Below, piece by piece: positions 1-9,669 of a stretch of DNA of 64,000 nt; the stretch's first letter is position 1; each line of letters starts with the position of its first letter. The position numbers and the translations under genes are program-made. This DNA is from an uncultured Polaribacter sp. (GTDB lineage: Bacteria; Bacteroidota; Bacteroidia; Flavobacteriales; Flavobacteriaceae): assembly GCA_943788045.1 (NCBI GenBank), contig CALSOT010000006.1, forward strand, positions 868,001-932,000, given 5' to 3'. Under the pieces are notes generated by a model. It saw only the letters and a program-made list of their open reading frames with translations, ran no database searches and was not told the DNA's origin.

Positions 1-792
1 GATATTATAGAAGCGATTATTTTAGGAATCATTCAAGGTTTAACAGAGTTTTTACCGGTTTCTTCAAGTGGACATTTAGAGCTTGCCAAAGCAATTTTAG
101 GAGATACTTCTGTGCCAGAAGAAAGTTTAACTTTTACAGTAGTTTTGCACTTTGCAACAGCATTAAGCACTTTAGTTATATTCAGAAAAGAGGTAGCAGA
201 AATTATTAAAGGATTATTTCAGTTTAAATGGAATGACGAATTTAAGTTTTCCGTGAAAATTATTCTTTCTATGATTCCAGCAGTTTTTGTTGGTTTGTTG
301 TTTGAGGAAGAATTAGAGTCTTTTTTTGGCGGAAAAATATTACTAGTTGGAGTAATGTTATTAATAACAGCTCTTCTTTTATTATTGGCTGATAAAGCAA
401 AAAACACAAATAAAGAAGTAACATTTTCTAATTCGGTAATTATTGGAATCTCTCAAGCAATTGCAATGTTGCCTGGAATTTCGCGATCTGGTGCAACAAT
501 TTCTACCTCAGTTTTATTGGGTATTGATAGAACAAGAGCAGCAAAATTCTCGTTTTTAATGGTAGTTCCTCTAATTTTTGGAAAAATTGGAAAAGATTTA
601 TTAGGAGGAGATCTAAGTTTTCATTCTTCAGACATTATTCCTATTTCAGCAGGTTTTATAGCTGCTTTTTTTGCGGGATTATTAGCTTGCAAATGGATGA
701 TAGCTTTAGTTAAAAAAAGTAAATTGTCCTACTTTTCACTATACTGTGCAATAGTTGGTTTTATTGCCATTGTTTATGCTCTTTTAAATTAG
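1..792 (+). CDS. uppP: Undecaprenyl-diphosphatase UppP/BacA (5' end cut by window)
   Basis: Integral membrane enzyme that dephosphorylates undecaprenyl diphosphate, recycling the lipid carrier for peptidoglycan and other envelope glycans. The frame is open from base 1. The visible 263 residues begin DIIEAIILGIIQGLTEF, which is the usual family N-terminus, so probably only the start codon is missing. The two family signatures are present: LTEFLPVSSSGH near residues 14-25 and PGISRSGAT near residues 157-165. Several hydrophobic segments fit the usual multi-pass fold. It lies 107 bases upstream of truB on the same strand, an arrangement I know from other Flavobacteriia. An internal ATG at 112 is not the real start because it would remove the first catalytic motif. 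Confidence 0.95.
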   Translation, partial: DIIEAIILGIIQGLTEFLPVSSSGHLELAKAILGDTSVPEESLTFTVVLHFATALSTLVIFRKEVAEIIKGLFQFKWNDEFKFSVKIILSMIPAVFVGLLFEEELESFFGGKILLVGVMLLITALLLLLADKAKNTNKEVTFSNSVIIGISQAIAMLPGISRSGATISTSVLLGIDRTRAAKFSFLMVVPLIFGKIGKDLLGGDLSFHSSDIIPISAGFIAAFFAGLLACKWMIALVKKSKLSYFSLYCAIVGFIAIVYALLN

Positions 793-899
793 TTTAAAAA
801 TTGCGAAGCAATACATTAAAATTTGCAAGCTAAACTATTACCTTGTTTTTATCAAAGCCTTAAAGAAAACTTAGCTTCATAATAAATTTAGAACATATA

Positions 900-1586
900 A
901 TGACAGAAGAAGACTTTAAAAATGGTCAGGTATTATTGATTGATAAACCTTTAAATTGGACATCATTTCAAGTAGTAAATAAACTTCGTTGGGAGATAAA
1001 ACAACGCTTTAATATAAAGAAAATTAAAGTAGGGCACGCAGGTACATTAGACCCTTTAGCAACTGGTTTATTAATTATTTGTACAGGTAAGCAAACCAAA
1101 GAAATTCATACTTACCAGGGTCAAATAAAGGAATATACAGGTACATTTACAATTGGTGGAACAACGCCTAGTTACGATTTAGAGACTGATGTTGATAAAA
1201 AATACCCAATAGAACATATTACTGAAGAGTTATTGATCGATACAACAAAACAGTTTGTTGGTGAAATTCAACAAAAACCACCTATTTTTTCTGCGATAAA
1301 AAAAGATGGTAAGCGTTTATATGAATTAGCTAGAAAAGGAGAAACTACTGAGATTAAGTCAAGAATAGTAACTATTTCAGAATTCGAAATAACAAAAACA
1401 AATTTACCTGAAGTTGAGTTTAGAGTTGTTTGCAGTAAAGGAACTTATATTCGATCTTTAGCGTATGATTTTGGTTTAGCTTTAAATTCTGGGGCACATT
1501 TATCCTCATTAAGAAGAACTAAAATTGGAGATTTTTCTGTTGATAATGCTCTTTCTGTAGATCGTTTTATTGAGAGCTTAAAATAG
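900..1586 (+). CDS. truB: tRNA pseudouridine(55) synthase TruB
   Basis: Isomerises U55 to pseudouridine in the T-loop of tRNAs. The catalytic motif GHAGTLDPLATG lies at residues 45-56, with Asp51 as the expected nucleophile. KGTYIRSLAYDFG near residues 180-192 is the second conserved block. At 228 residues it is shorter than the enterobacterial enzyme (about 314), and it lacks the C-terminal PUA-like domain, as is usual for Bacteroidetes TruB. The ATG at 900 gives the standard N-terminus, with KPLNWTSF following shortly after. It probably shares a transcript with uppP. Confidence 0.96.
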   Translation: MTEEDFKNGQVLLIDKPLNWTSFQVVNKLRWEIKQRFNIKKIKVGHAGTLDPLATGLLIICTGKQTKEIHTYQGQIKEYTGTFTIGGTTPSYDLETDVDKKYPIEHITEELLIDTTKQFVGEIQQKPPIFSAIKKDGKRLYELARKGETTEIKSRIVTISEFEITKTNLPEVEFRVVCSKGTYIRSLAYDFGLALNSGAHLSSLRRTKIGDFSVDNALSVDRFIESLK

Positions 1587-1693
1587 GTTTAAAAATTTTA
1601 ATTTATTAGGATAAAAATATAGATTAAAAAAACATCCAAGAATTAGCCTAGGTATTTTTTTAAAAACAAAATCCCCAAAGACTAATTTAACGA

Positions 1694-2791
1694 TTACTTT
1701 AATATTTTATGAACACGATGAGATATTTGGGTTAAGGTTTCATATGTTATTGTTTCTGAAGTATCGGAAATATTTTGTATCATTTCTTGATTGTTAAAGA
1801 TAATTACTTCATCACCTTCCACACATTCAATTTTGGTAATATCTACCATTATCATATCCATACAAACATTGCCAATAATTGTTGCTTTTTGATTATTGAT
1901 TAAAACAATACCTTTTTTATTCCCTAACTTTCTTGATAAACCATCTGCATGACCAATAGGAATTGTCGCTGTCTTTGTTTGTTGTTTTGCAACAAAAGCT
2001 CTGTTATAGCCAACCGTCTCTCCTGGGTTAATTGAGTGAATTTGAGAAATTATTGACTTTAAATTATGTGTGTTTTTGAGCTGATTCGTCTCTTCTTCAT
2101 CATTCCCAAAACCATAGAGACCAATTCCAATTCTTACCATATTAAACTGAGCTTGTGGGTAGTTCACAACACCAGAAGTATTTAAAAGATGAAGCATTGG
2201 TTCGTAGTCTAAATACTTGTAGAACTGCTGTGCTGCTTGTTTAAAATTACTAATTTGATTGATTGTGAAATCTTTTTCTTTTAGGTCTTCGCTCGCTGCT
2301 AAATGAGAAAATAAAGATTGCACTTTTATCTGAGTCGTTTCTTTTAAAGTTGTAATTATTTTAGGGATATCTTTATGTGAAAAACCCAATCTATTTAAAC
2401 CAGTGTTAAATTTTATGTGAATTGGGTAATTTTTTAAAGTAATATTGTCTGCTAATTTTAAAAAAGCTTTAAATAGTTTAAAACTGTATAAGTTTGGTTC
2501 TAATTTATAGTCTAAGATAGATTGTAGGTTTTGTATTTGTGGATGTAAAACTAAAATAGGAGTTTTGATATCTGCTTCACGCAAAGCAATTCCTTCATTT
2601 GTATAAGCTACCGCAAAATAATCTACCTTGTTTTTCAGGAGTTTAGCAATTTGTACTGCATCACTCCCATATCCAAAAGCTTTAACAACTGCTAAAATTT
2701 TTGTTTCTGGGTTTAATTTTTTTTTGAAATAATTTAGGTTATGCAAAATAGCATTTCCATCAATTTCTAAAACAGTAACGTGATTATTCAT
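1694..2791 (-). CDS. alr: Alanine racemase
   Basis: PLP-dependent enzyme that makes D-alanine for peptidoglycan. The PLP-binding lysine is Lys37 in AVVKAFGYG, and GYNRAF in the second half supplies the conserved region around the catalytic tyrosine of the C-terminal beta domain. Length is 365 residues, normal for a stand-alone Alr rather than the MurF-Alr fusion found in some Bacteroidetes. The gene starts four bases after the tdk stop codon on the same strand, so tdk-alr form an operon. It converges on truB, and I see no strong terminator hairpin in the 107-base gap. Confidence 0.96.
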   Translation of the reverse strand: MNNHVTVLEIDGNAILHNLNYFKKKLNPETKILAVVKAFGYGSDAVQIAKLLKNKVDYFAVAYTNEGIALREADIKTPILVLHPQIQNLQSILDYKLEPNLYSFKLFKAFLKLADNITLKNYPIHIKFNTGLNRLGFSHKDIPKIITTLKETTQIKVQSLFSHLAASEDLKEKDFTINQISNFKQAAQQFYKYLDYEPMLHLLNTSGVVNYPQAQFNMVRIGIGLYGFGNDEEETNQLKNTHNLKSIISQIHSINPGETVGYNRAFVAKQQTKTATIPIGHADGLSRKLGNKKGIVLINNQKATIIGNVCMDMIMVDITKIECVEGDEVIIFNNQEMIQNISDTSETITYETLTQISHRVHKILK

Positions 2792-2795
2792 CCGT

Positions 2796-3407
2796 TTAAT
2801 CCTTTTCTTTAGAAGTGTTTTCTTCTTGTTTATTCCTTAAAGCTTTATAATAAGCAGCTCTACTTAAAGGCTCGTATTCTTGAGTTTCTCCCAACATCAC
2901 TATGTCGTCATTCTGCGCTTTTCGAAAACTGTAATGAGCTAAATTACCCGTATGAGTGCAAACCGCGTGAACTTTTGTAACATATTCTGCAGTAGCCATT
3001 AAGGCCGGCATTGGCCCAAAAGGATTCCCTTTAAAGTCCATATCTAAACCAGCAACGATCACTCGTACTCCTCTATTTGCTAAATCGTTACAAACAGCAA
3101 CAATTTCATTATCAAAAAACTGAGCTTCATCAATGCCAACAACATCAACATCACTTGCTAATAATCGAATGTTTGAGGCAACAGGAACAGGGGTAGAACG
3201 AATTCTGTTATCATTATGTGAAACAACCTCTTCTTCATCATAACGGGTGTCTAAAGCGGGTTTAAAAATCTCTACATTTTGTTTAGCAAATTGAGCACGT
3301 TTTAATCTTCTAATCAATTCTTCTGTTTTTCCAGAAAACATTGAACCGCAAATTACCTCAATCCAACCAAATTGTTCTGTATGATTTACTGTATTTTCGA
3401 GAAACAT
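2796..3407 (-). CDS. tdk: Thymidine kinase (type II)
   Basis: Phosphorylates thymidine in the dTMP salvage pathway. The P-loop [10 protein letters not shown] is at residues 21-30 and the Walker B-type motif DEAQFF at residues 93-98. The C-terminal lasso region with [14 protein letters not shown] is recognisable. Classical type II kinases carry a four-cysteine zinc site. Here only part of it remains (the region reads AVCTHTG), which I believe is normal for flavobacterial members. It is the first gene of a tdk-alr operon. A TAAATTTG -7-like box lies on this strand at 3460-3467. Confidence 0.95.
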   Translation of the reverse strand: MFLENTVNHTEQFGWIEVICGSMFSGKTEELIRRLKRAQFAKQNVEIFKPALDTRYDEEEVVSHNDNRIRSTPVPVASNIRLLASDVDVVGIDEAQFFDNEIVAVCNDLANRGVRVIVAGLDMDFKGNPFGPMPALMATAEYVTKVHAVCTHTGNLAHYSFRKAQNDDIVMLGETQEYEPLSRAAYYKALRNKQEENTSKEKD

Positions 3408-3432
3408 TTTGTAATTTTAGGGATTAGAATAT

Positions 3433-3440
3433 TAAATTTG
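3433..3440 (+). promoter_or_regulatory. Candidate Bacteroidetes -7 box (TAAATTTG)
   Basis: TAAATTTG matches the TAnnTTTG consensus. A TTG lies 21 bases upstream at 3409-3411, within the usual 17-23 spacing. It would serve the hypothetical gene starting at 3508. Confidence 0.4.
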
Positions 3441-3507
3441 ATGTTACTTTGACTTTTCACAAATTTAGGAATATTTACGGGTAAAAAATAAATTCAACAT
3501 ACAACTT

Positions 3508-4269
3508 ATGCACAAAAAACTAGAATCGGATTTAATAAGTTTAGCACACAGTATTTTACAAATGAAAAGTAAAGACAATGTGTTTTTATTAAAGGAGAAA
3601 TCAAAAGAAATATATGAAAAGCTATCCGTTTTAGCATTTGTGGAGGAATATGTTAATTCTGGACCCAACCTAAATCATACAAAAGAAGAGGTGTTTTCTC
3701 AGGTAGAAAATGCTTTTCAGCTAGAAGCTTCTAAAGAACAGAATTTAGAAAATTTAGATACTAGCGAGTCAGTAACTCATGAAGAAGAAGAGAGTAAAGA
3801 GAGCATTGAGAAAATAATAGAAGAGGTGAAGGCTGAGGAAATAAAAGAAGAAATTATTGAACAACCTTTTGATGAGTTAGAGGAGTTGATGCTTTCTGAA
3901 GAGAAGCCAGTAAATGATTTTGTGAAGGTTGAAGAAAATAAAACTTCTTCTTTAGAAGAAGAGTTACAAGACACCATTTCTGTAGATCAATTAGCTACAT
4001 TGTTCGATACTCCTGCAACAAAATCTTTAAATGATAGATTGGCTGTGAATATTCAAATAGGCTTAAATGATAGAATTGCTTTTGTTAAGAGTTTGTTTGA
4101 TGGAAGTCAAGAAGATTTTAACAGAGTTGTTTCTCAACTCAATACTTATGCAACAGAAAAAGAAGCGAAAAAGTTTATTCATAAAATGGTGAAGCCAGAT
4201 TACGATTGGTCTCAGCAAGAGGAATTAGAAGCCCGATTCATAGAAATTGTAGAACGTAAATTTGCTTAA
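3508..4269 (+). CDS. Conserved hypothetical acidic protein of Flavobacteriia
   Basis: A 253-residue cytoplasmic protein without signal peptide or membrane segments. Residues 1-45 and 170-253 look like ordered helical regions (the C-terminal part contains GLNDRIAFVKSLFDG and MVKPDYDWS). They are joined by a long, very acidic Glu/Lys-rich middle stretch, about residues 55-150, that is probably disordered. I recognise the pattern of conserved ends and variable acidic centre from other flavobacterial genomes, but I know of no function. It overlaps the following glycosyltransferase by a few bases if the TTG start at 4262 is used, so the two are likely cotranscribed. Confidence 0.75.
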   Translation: MHKKLESDLISLAHSILQMKSKDNVFLLKEKSKEIYEKLSVLAFVEEYVNSGPNLNHTKEEVFSQVENAFQLEASKEQNLENLDTSESVTHEEEESKESIEKIIEEVKAEEIKEEIIEQPFDELEELMLSEEKPVNDFVKVEENKTSSLEEELQDTISVDQLATLFDTPATKSLNDRLAVNIQIGLNDRIAFVKSLFDGSQEDFNRVVSQLNTYATEKEAKKFIHKMVKPDYDWSQQEELEARFIEIVERKFA

Positions 4270-5263
4270 AAACATAATCTTGAAACCAATTTTAATTCAC
4301 ACACACTTTCATAAACGAAAAACTGGCATTACGAGGAGTATAGAAAATGTATTGCCTTTTTTTAGTGAAAAATTTGAGACTTATATTTATGGTTATAACG
4401 TTGAAGGAACTAAAATTTCTTCAGCAAAATTAAAATCCTTGTTGTTTTCTAATAGGGAAGTTGTGGTTCATTGTCACAGAAACAACGAAATTATTAGAAT
4501 GCTTTTGTATAGAGTTTTTGGTGCAAAATTTAAATTGGTTGCAACTCGTCATGCAGAAACGAAGCCTTCAAAACTTACTTTAAAACTATTAAAAAGTGCT
4601 GATAATGTTGTAACACTTATTAAAAGCATGAGTAAAAAACTAGGTATAAAAAATACAATTGTTGGTCATGGAGTAAATGTTGATTTATTTAAGCCAGATA
4701 ACAACAAAAAGATTTCTAATATCCAGCAAGAAAATATTATTTTATGTGCAGGAAGAGTGCGTAAAGCAAAGGGACAAGCTATTTTACTGGAAGCTGCAAA
4801 GATTTTAAAAGACCAGGATAATTGGGCATTAGTAATTGTTGGTAAAATAGATAAACCTGCTTTTTTAGAAGAGCTAAAAGTAATTGTAAAAAAGCACGAG
4901 ATAGAAAGTAAAGTTTATTTTGTAGATGAAACTCCAGATATTATTCCTTATTATCAAGCGTCAAAAATTGTGGTTGTTCCAAGTTTTTCAGAAGGATTTT
5001 CTTTAGTAACAGCAGAAGCAATGTCTTGTGGTTGTTCGGTAATTGCTACTAAAAATGTTGGTGTGCACTCATCGTTAATAACGCATTCTAAAAACAGTTA
5101 TTTATTTGAAGCGGGTAATGTTTCTGAGTTAGAAATTCTTTTATCTAAATCTATAAAAAATGAAATTCCGCACCTCGGAAGGCAAGCTAGAGAGGAAATA
5201 TTAAAAAATTGGAGTGCAAAAAAGGAAGCAGAAAATTTAATGAAGGTATATCAGAAAAGTTAG
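4262..5263 (+). CDS. Glycosyltransferase family 4 protein
   Basis: GT-B fold glycosyltransferase, presumably transferring a sugar in envelope polysaccharide or glycolipid synthesis. The acceptor is unknown. The C-terminal GT4 domain begins near residue 157 with LCAGRVRKAKGQ, and the EGFSLVTAEAMSCGCSVIA block near residues 240-258 contains the conserved E-x7-E nucleotide-sugar site. The frame has no ATG near its start. TTG at 4262 overlaps the previous gene by eight bases, and TTG at 4280 is an alternative that removes six residues. It is coupled to the upstream hypothetical gene rather than lying in a polysaccharide cluster, so its pathway cannot be read from context. Confidence 0.85.
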   Translation: MLKNIILKPILIHTHFHKRKTGITRSIENVLPFFSEKFETYIYGYNVEGTKISSAKLKSLLFSNREVVVHCHRNNEIIRMLLYRVFGAKFKLVATRHAETKPSKLTLKLLKSADNVVTLIKSMSKKLGIKNTIVGHGVNVDLFKPDNNKKISNIQQENIILCAGRVRKAKGQAILLEAAKILKDQDNWALVIVGKIDKPAFLEELKVIVKKHEIESKVYFVDETPDIIPYYQASKIVVVPSFSEGFSLVTAEAMSCGCSVIATKNVGVHSSLITHSKNSYLFEAGNVSELEILLSKSIKNEIPHLGRQAREEILKNWSAKKEAENLMKVYQKS

Positions 5264-5356
5264 TTTTTTTGTGAAACAATAATTATTAAAATTGAATTAG
5301 CTATGATTTTTTTTAAAGCTACAAATACACTATCAGAAATAATTAAAAGATAAGAT

Positions 5357-5704
5357 TTAACCGATTTTTTCTTTTAAGTTGTCAATTACCTTTTTACTAT
5401 TTCCTATAAAAATTTCTTTTTCAACAATAAAAACCGGACGTTTTAAAAACGTGTATTCATTTAAAAGAAACTGTCTGTAATCGGTTTCAGATAAAATCTG
5501 GTTTTTTAAATCCATTGACTTGTAAAGCTTTGCACGTTTGTTAAAAAGTGCTTCGTAACTTCCGGAAATCGCATGCATTTCTTCTAATTGCGTAGTTGTA
5601 ATATTATTTTTTTTAATTTCTTGACGTTCAAAATCTTCCGTATTTACTTCCTTTAAAATTCTACGGCATGTATCACAAGTTTGTAAAAAATATACTTTCT
5701 TCAT
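5357..5704 (-). CDS. ArsC/Spx-family thioredoxin-fold protein
   Basis: A 115-residue protein of the ArsC/Spx/YffB family. The N-terminal QTCDTCRR motif (Cys10 and Cys13) corresponds to the redox-active CxxC or CxxS of this fold. KRPVFIVEKEIFIG near residues 88-101 matches the conserved family segment with the cis-proline. Without a neighbouring ars operon an arsenate reductase role is unproven. It could equally be a general thiol oxidoreductase or an Spx-like regulator. It is divergent from the DinB-like gene, with a very short intergenic gap. Confidence 0.8.
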   Translation of the reverse strand: MKKVYFLQTCDTCRRILKEVNTEDFERQEIKKNNITTTQLEEMHAISGSYEALFNKRAKLYKSMDLKNQILSETDYRQFLLNEYTFLKRPVFIVEKEIFIGNSKKVIDNLKEKIG

Positions 5705-5744
5705 TTTTATGGTTTATATTTACAACTCAAAATTACACATAATA

Positions 5745-6200
5745 ATGAACATACAATTTGATGTTTTAAAAAAATCTAGAGAACTTCTTTTAAGAGAATT
5801 AGAAGGTTTAACGCTAGAGCAAATTCATACAACCCCTGCAGGGTTTAAAAATAATATTGCTTGGAATGTGGCGCATTTAGTGGTTACCCAACAATTATTA
5901 CATTATAAGTTATCAGGTTTAAACTGTTTGTGTTCAGATGATTTAATTGATGCACATAAAAAAGGAACTTCGCCAACTAAAACTTTTACAGAAGAGGAGT
6001 TTGACGAAGTGAAAGAATTGTTAATAGGTTTGCCAGATACTTTACAAGAAGATTTTGAAGCAGGAATTTTTGAGAAGTTTAATGAATACCCGACAAGTGC
6101 AGGTTTTGTGCTAACAACAATTGAAAATGCTATTGTATTTAATAATTTTCATGAGGGAATTCATTATGGCATTATCAGATCGATTAAGAAATTTTTATAG
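5745..6200 (+). CDS. DinB-superfamily protein
   Basis: A 151-residue four-helix-bundle protein of the DinB/YfiT-like superfamily, often metal-binding thiol-dependent enzymes or stress proteins. The N-terminal helix, WNVAHLVVTQQLLHYKLSG near residues 39-57 and the C-terminal NNFHEGIHYGII near residues 131-142 carry the histidines expected for the metal triad. I chose ATG 5745 over an in-frame ATG at 5709 because the family alignment begins at MNIQFDVLKKSR and the upstream part overlaps the divergent promoter. The specific reaction is unknown. Confidence 0.8.
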   Translation: MNIQFDVLKKSRELLLRELEGLTLEQIHTTPAGFKNNIAWNVAHLVVTQQLLHYKLSGLNCLCSDDLIDAHKKGTSPTKTFTEEEFDEVKELLIGLPDTLQEDFEAGIFEKFNEYPTSAGFVLTTIENAIVFNNFHEGIHYGIIRSIKKFL

Positions 6201-6289
6201 AATTTATTTCCAATTCAAAAGAGCTTAAACAAAAACTTCAGTCTGTTCTAACTTTAATAGTTCAGTAATAATTTATAATAGGAATATAA

Positions 6290-7084
6290 TTAATGGAATA
6301 ATGGTTTTTCATAGTTTAGATGAAAAACCATACCAAACTCAATATTGAATGACCAATCATTATTTTGGTTGAGGTTAGCAGACGTTTGTAAACCATCAAT
6401 AGTGTCAGAAAAGAAATGTTGATATCTAGATTGTGCCACTAAATCTATTTTCGGTGATAATTTAAATCTTGTTCCTATACCAAAACTTAATGCAACTGCT
6501 TGACCATCTCCAATATCTAAAGCATTATCAAGTTGATATTTTGTAGGTAAAACACTAATATCTTGTCGCCAATCGCCTAAGTCAGAAGTTAAGGTATTTG
6601 TGAAAAAGGAATATTTTAAACCAAGTGTAAAAAATGGATTAAATAAAAGGTAACTGTGAGGATAGATAAATTCTTCTAACGGAAACAAAAAGTATTCTAC
6701 GTTTACGCCAAGGTCTAAAGAGCGTATTGAGCCTTTCATTGCTCTTAGTTGTTCACCTGCATAAGAGTTCCCTTTCGCCCATTTACCATGATGCTTATAA
6801 TCTGCATTGTTAAGGTACTGAATTTCTGTTTTAACCATTAAGTGGTTGTGAAGAACATCATGTGGATCCCACCTTATCGTATTGTTGTAAAAGCTAAGGT
6901 AATGCGCAACAGAAAATGTTTTGGCATTGTTGTTCCATTGTGTGGCAAAATTCCCTTTTTGCCCGTAATCTGTTTGTAAACTAGTAGAACCAAAAAACGC
7001 TCCAATTTCGTGCGTTAAGTGTTGTGCCTTAAATTCTATAATAGAAATGAGTACAAAAAAAATAATTGCTATGTGTTTTCTCAA
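6290..7084 (-). CDS. Outer-membrane beta-barrel protein, THC0290_0291-like family
   Basis: A 264-residue protein with an N-terminal signal peptide ending near FKAQ (residue 21), followed by alternating polar/hydrophobic strands and glycines that suggest a small outer-membrane beta-barrel. It resembles a family I know only as THC0290_0291 in flavobacterial annotations. The pattern HEIGAFFGSTSLQTDYG at the mature N-terminus and the Phe-rich C-terminus fit that family. The role is unknown. It is monocistronic as far as can be seen, converging with the DinB-like gene. Confidence 0.7.
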   Translation of the reverse strand: MRKHIAIIFFVLISIIEFKAQHLTHEIGAFFGSTSLQTDYGQKGNFATQWNNNAKTFSVAHYLSFYNNTIRWDPHDVLHNHLMVKTEIQYLNNADYKHHGKWAKGNSYAGEQLRAMKGSIRSLDLGVNVEYFLFPLEEFIYPHSYLLFNPFFTLGLKYSFFTNTLTSDLGDWRQDISVLPTKYQLDNALDIGDGQAVALSFGIGTRFKLSPKIDLVAQSRYQHFFSDTIDGLQTSANLNQNNDWSFNIEFGMVFHLNYEKPLFH

Positions 7085-7215
7085 GATTTCTAAGGGGGTT
7101 CTGAAATTTTCTTTCTTTATTATTAATCTGTCAGGTCTTAAGATCTACAAAACAATCATTTAGAGAAAATAAAACTGGCACCAAAGGTAGAGTAATTTTT
7201 TTATATCAACAAAGT

Positions 7216-8877
7216 CTATTTTGTGCTTTTAATCGTGAATACATTTCCATCTAAATAATAATTAGCTCTTACCTCTAAATCTTCAGAAAAATAAATGATT
7301 TTTTCCGGTTGCTGTTTTAATAAGTAATTTCCAGTATCCCATTTTTTATTCTTGTTTTTATCTATAATTGCTCTCACAAAATATGTTTTAGGTTCAAGAA
7401 GATTAAATTGAATTTCTTTAGAGTTGGATATAAATCGCCTTTCAACAAGTTTGTCTTTGTTTTTTCCTTCTAAAAGTTCAATAATTAAACTTTGAGAACT
7501 TTGATTGTCAATATTCATTGTAATTCTTCCATAATCTTCAATTTCAGATGTAATGAAGTTGAATTTTAAAGTATCATTTTTTTGTTCAAAAACATCAAAA
7601 ATAGCAGAGGGCATTATTTTTAATGAATACGTTTGTTGAGGTTTTTTCTTAAAAATTAAAGCAATTTTATTTTCTGTTTTAGAAATAAAACTAGAAAATG
7701 AAACAGCTAATGTATCCTTATCTGTTAAGGTAATTTTATTAGTATCAATTTTTACAAGTGGGTTGTTTCCTTTAATAAATAAAGTGTCTCTAAAATGAAA
7801 TGTTCTTCCTATTGATGAACTTAAAAGAAGTGAATCTATCTTTTTCTTACGAAGTTTCACTGTAATTGTATCTATGAATTTTTTGTTGGTAACTATAAAG
7901 TTTAACGAATCTGCCTCAACAGGCGTAAACCAATAGTTAAGTGTGTCTTTACCGATCTCAAATTTTGATATACTTTTAAAATCTTTAGGGGTTTTAGAGA
8001 TAATTTTAACTCGCAAGTCTGTTGCTTCTCCTTCATAGCCAAAAGCAATTTTACCTTTTGTAATTTCTTTACCGCGTTTAAATTTGTAAGGTTGTGTTTC
8101 TTTAAAAAGTAAAAGAGGTTTTTTAATAATGCTATCTCGAGGTAATACTATTGTATCTGAAGAAAAGCCTATTTGATCTTGTTTAGGATTAAAAATATAA
8201 TCATTTGTGGATTCTTTTAAAGCAATCATTAAATACTTTCCTTCCTTAAGATTTGATAAATTGAAAGAGGAAGTATCTAAGGTGTTTGTAATGTAATTAG
8301 GTTTTCTTTTAAAGATTATAGAATCAGTAAAAGAAGTATCTATTTTGTACAACAACACATTCGTGTTTTTAGGTCTAATGTCAAGGTATGAGTCTTTGAT
8401 TTCGCCCGAAGTTTTAAGTGAATCTAAAAAGTTTCCTGTAGAGAAAACATATTTAAAACTTTCTAGTTTATTACTTTCATTGTTATCCTCAATAGCATTG
8501 CCAAAATTTATAATATAAGTGGTGTTTTTATTTAAGGTATCAAGAATTTTTAACGTTAAGGTTTTGCTTGCAGTTCCTTGAGGGGTAACTAATAAAGGGT
8601 TCTTTAGCGGAGGGGAAACAAAAAGTTGCTTATTTAAGTCTCTCAGTTTTATAAATTCATTAAACTCTAATTCTATTTCTTTTTCATCAAAATTAATAGT
8701 TTCATAAGGAGGATTAGAGGTCACAAACAAAGGTGCATCTTCATCTTTTGGGCCACCTTCTGGTCTTCCTGTTCTTGCACAGTTTACTAAGGTAATAATT
8801 GAAAAGCTGAAAAAAATAAATCTTAAAAAAGGTTTCACAAAGGTAAATTTTCTACAAATTAACAATATATTTTTCAT
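7216..8877 (-). CDS. Lipoprotein with N-terminal bacterial Ig-like (Big_5) domain
   Basis: A 553-residue exported lipoprotein. The N-terminal hydrophobic stretch ends in a lipobox-like LVNC (Cys33), followed by RTGRPEGGPKDEDAP, a highly typical start for this Bacteroidetes family. Residues of about 45-140 form a Big_5-type Ig domain (NPPYETINFDEKEIELEFNE). The rest is predicted beta-rich. Its function is not established in any member I know. The stop is 16 bases before the start region of the comF-like gene's end on the same strand, so comF and this gene probably form an operon. Confidence 0.75.
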   Translation of the reverse strand: MKNILLICRKFTFVKPFLRFIFFSFSIITLVNCARTGRPEGGPKDEDAPLFVTSNPPYETINFDEKEIELEFNEFIKLRDLNKQLFVSPPLKNPLLVTPQGTASKTLTLKILDTLNKNTTYIINFGNAIEDNNESNKLESFKYVFSTGNFLDSLKTSGEIKDSYLDIRPKNTNVLLYKIDTSFTDSIIFKRKPNYITNTLDTSSFNLSNLKEGKYLMIALKESTNDYIFNPKQDQIGFSSDTIVLPRDSIIKKPLLLFKETQPYKFKRGKEITKGKIAFGYEGEATDLRVKIISKTPKDFKSISKFEIGKDTLNYWFTPVEADSLNFIVTNKKFIDTITVKLRKKKIDSLLLSSSIGRTFHFRDTLFIKGNNPLVKIDTNKITLTDKDTLAVSFSSFISKTENKIALIFKKKPQQTYSLKIMPSAIFDVFEQKNDTLKFNFITSEIEDYGRITMNIDNQSSQSLIIELLEGKNKDKLVERRFISNSKEIQFNLLEPKTYFVRAIIDKNKNKKWDTGNYLLKQQPEKIIYFSEDLEVRANYYLDGNVFTIKSTK

Positions 8878-8893
8878 TTAAAAATCAAAAATA

Positions 8894-9580
8894 TTACTCT
8901 GTATACGCCATTGTTAAAATACTAATTTTTACGCCTTCAGTTTTTTGCAATTCTTTAGCACAAGATTCTATAGTTGCACCAGTAGTAATTACATCATCAA
9001 TTAACAAAATATGCTTGTTTTTAAAGCTAGATGTATTATTTGATTGAAATTTAGTATCATTATTATTGAACCTTTCAAAACGAGCCTTAAATGTTTGCGT
9101 TTTTGACGTTGAAGTTCTTAATAAAACGTTTTCTAAAAATGGTTTTTTTAAGTGATAACTTAATTTTTCTCCAAATTTTGAAACTTGATTATAGCCTCGT
9201 TGTTTACGTTTTTTTGGATGTAAAGGAACTGGAACTATCAAATTAATATCCGAAAATTCATTGTTTTGTTTTAAAATTTCGCCTAACCAATTACCAAAAA
9301 AGGAGCCTATTTCTTCATTTCCTTTATATTTAAGTTCGTGAATTAGCTTTTTTGTAATTCCTTTTTTTCTATAAAAAAGCAATGTATTTGCCTTTTCAAT
9401 AATTATTCTACCGTAAAAAGTTTGGGCTATTTTGTTTTCAGAATAGTTTGTAAAGTTAGTTAAAGGCAGGTCGTGTCTACAAAAAGTGCAGATAGTATTT
9501 TCGTTTTTCTCTAATTGATTTTCACAATTAACACATAGGTCAGGATAAAATATCCTAAAGAAATCTTTTAAAATTTTCAT
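8894..9580 (-). CDS. comF: ComF-family phosphoribosyltransferase-like protein
   Basis: A 228-residue protein. The N-terminus has two CxxC pairs (CVNC and CTFC at residues 16-36) suggesting a zinc ribbon. The C-terminal half is a PRTase fold with the PRPP-binding motif ILLIDDVITTGAT near residues 191-203 and PVPLHPKKRKQRGYNQ near residues 117-132. ComF proteins are linked to DNA uptake and recombination in competent bacteria, but many carriers are not known to be transformable. It is divergent from glyQS. Confidence 0.88.
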   Translation of the reverse strand: MKILKDFFRIFYPDLCVNCENQLEKNENTICTFCRHDLPLTNFTNYSENKIAQTFYGRIIIEKANTLLFYRKKGITKKLIHELKYKGNEEIGSFFGNWLGEILKQNNEFSDINLIVPVPLHPKKRKQRGYNQVSKFGEKLSYHLKKPFLENVLLRTSTSKTQTFKARFERFNNNDTKFQSNNTSSFKNKHILLIDDVITTGATIESCAKELQKTEGVKISILTMAYTE

Positions 9581-9669
9581 AATTTTCTTCGCAATTCAAT
9601 TTAAAGGTAAGTAAAAATATCAATATTAAATAGTTGAGTCTGTATCTTAAAAATCTTAAAAGGTTTTTC

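Noticed and set aside
112..792. A shorter uppP starting at the internal ATG at 112
   Set aside because: The frame is open from base 1 and the first 37 codons encode the conserved LTEFLPVSSSGH motif. The gene is simply cut by the window.
5709..5744. Upstream start of the DinB-like gene
   Set aside because: The extra 12 residues precede the family N-terminus and overlap the promoter area of the divergent gene.
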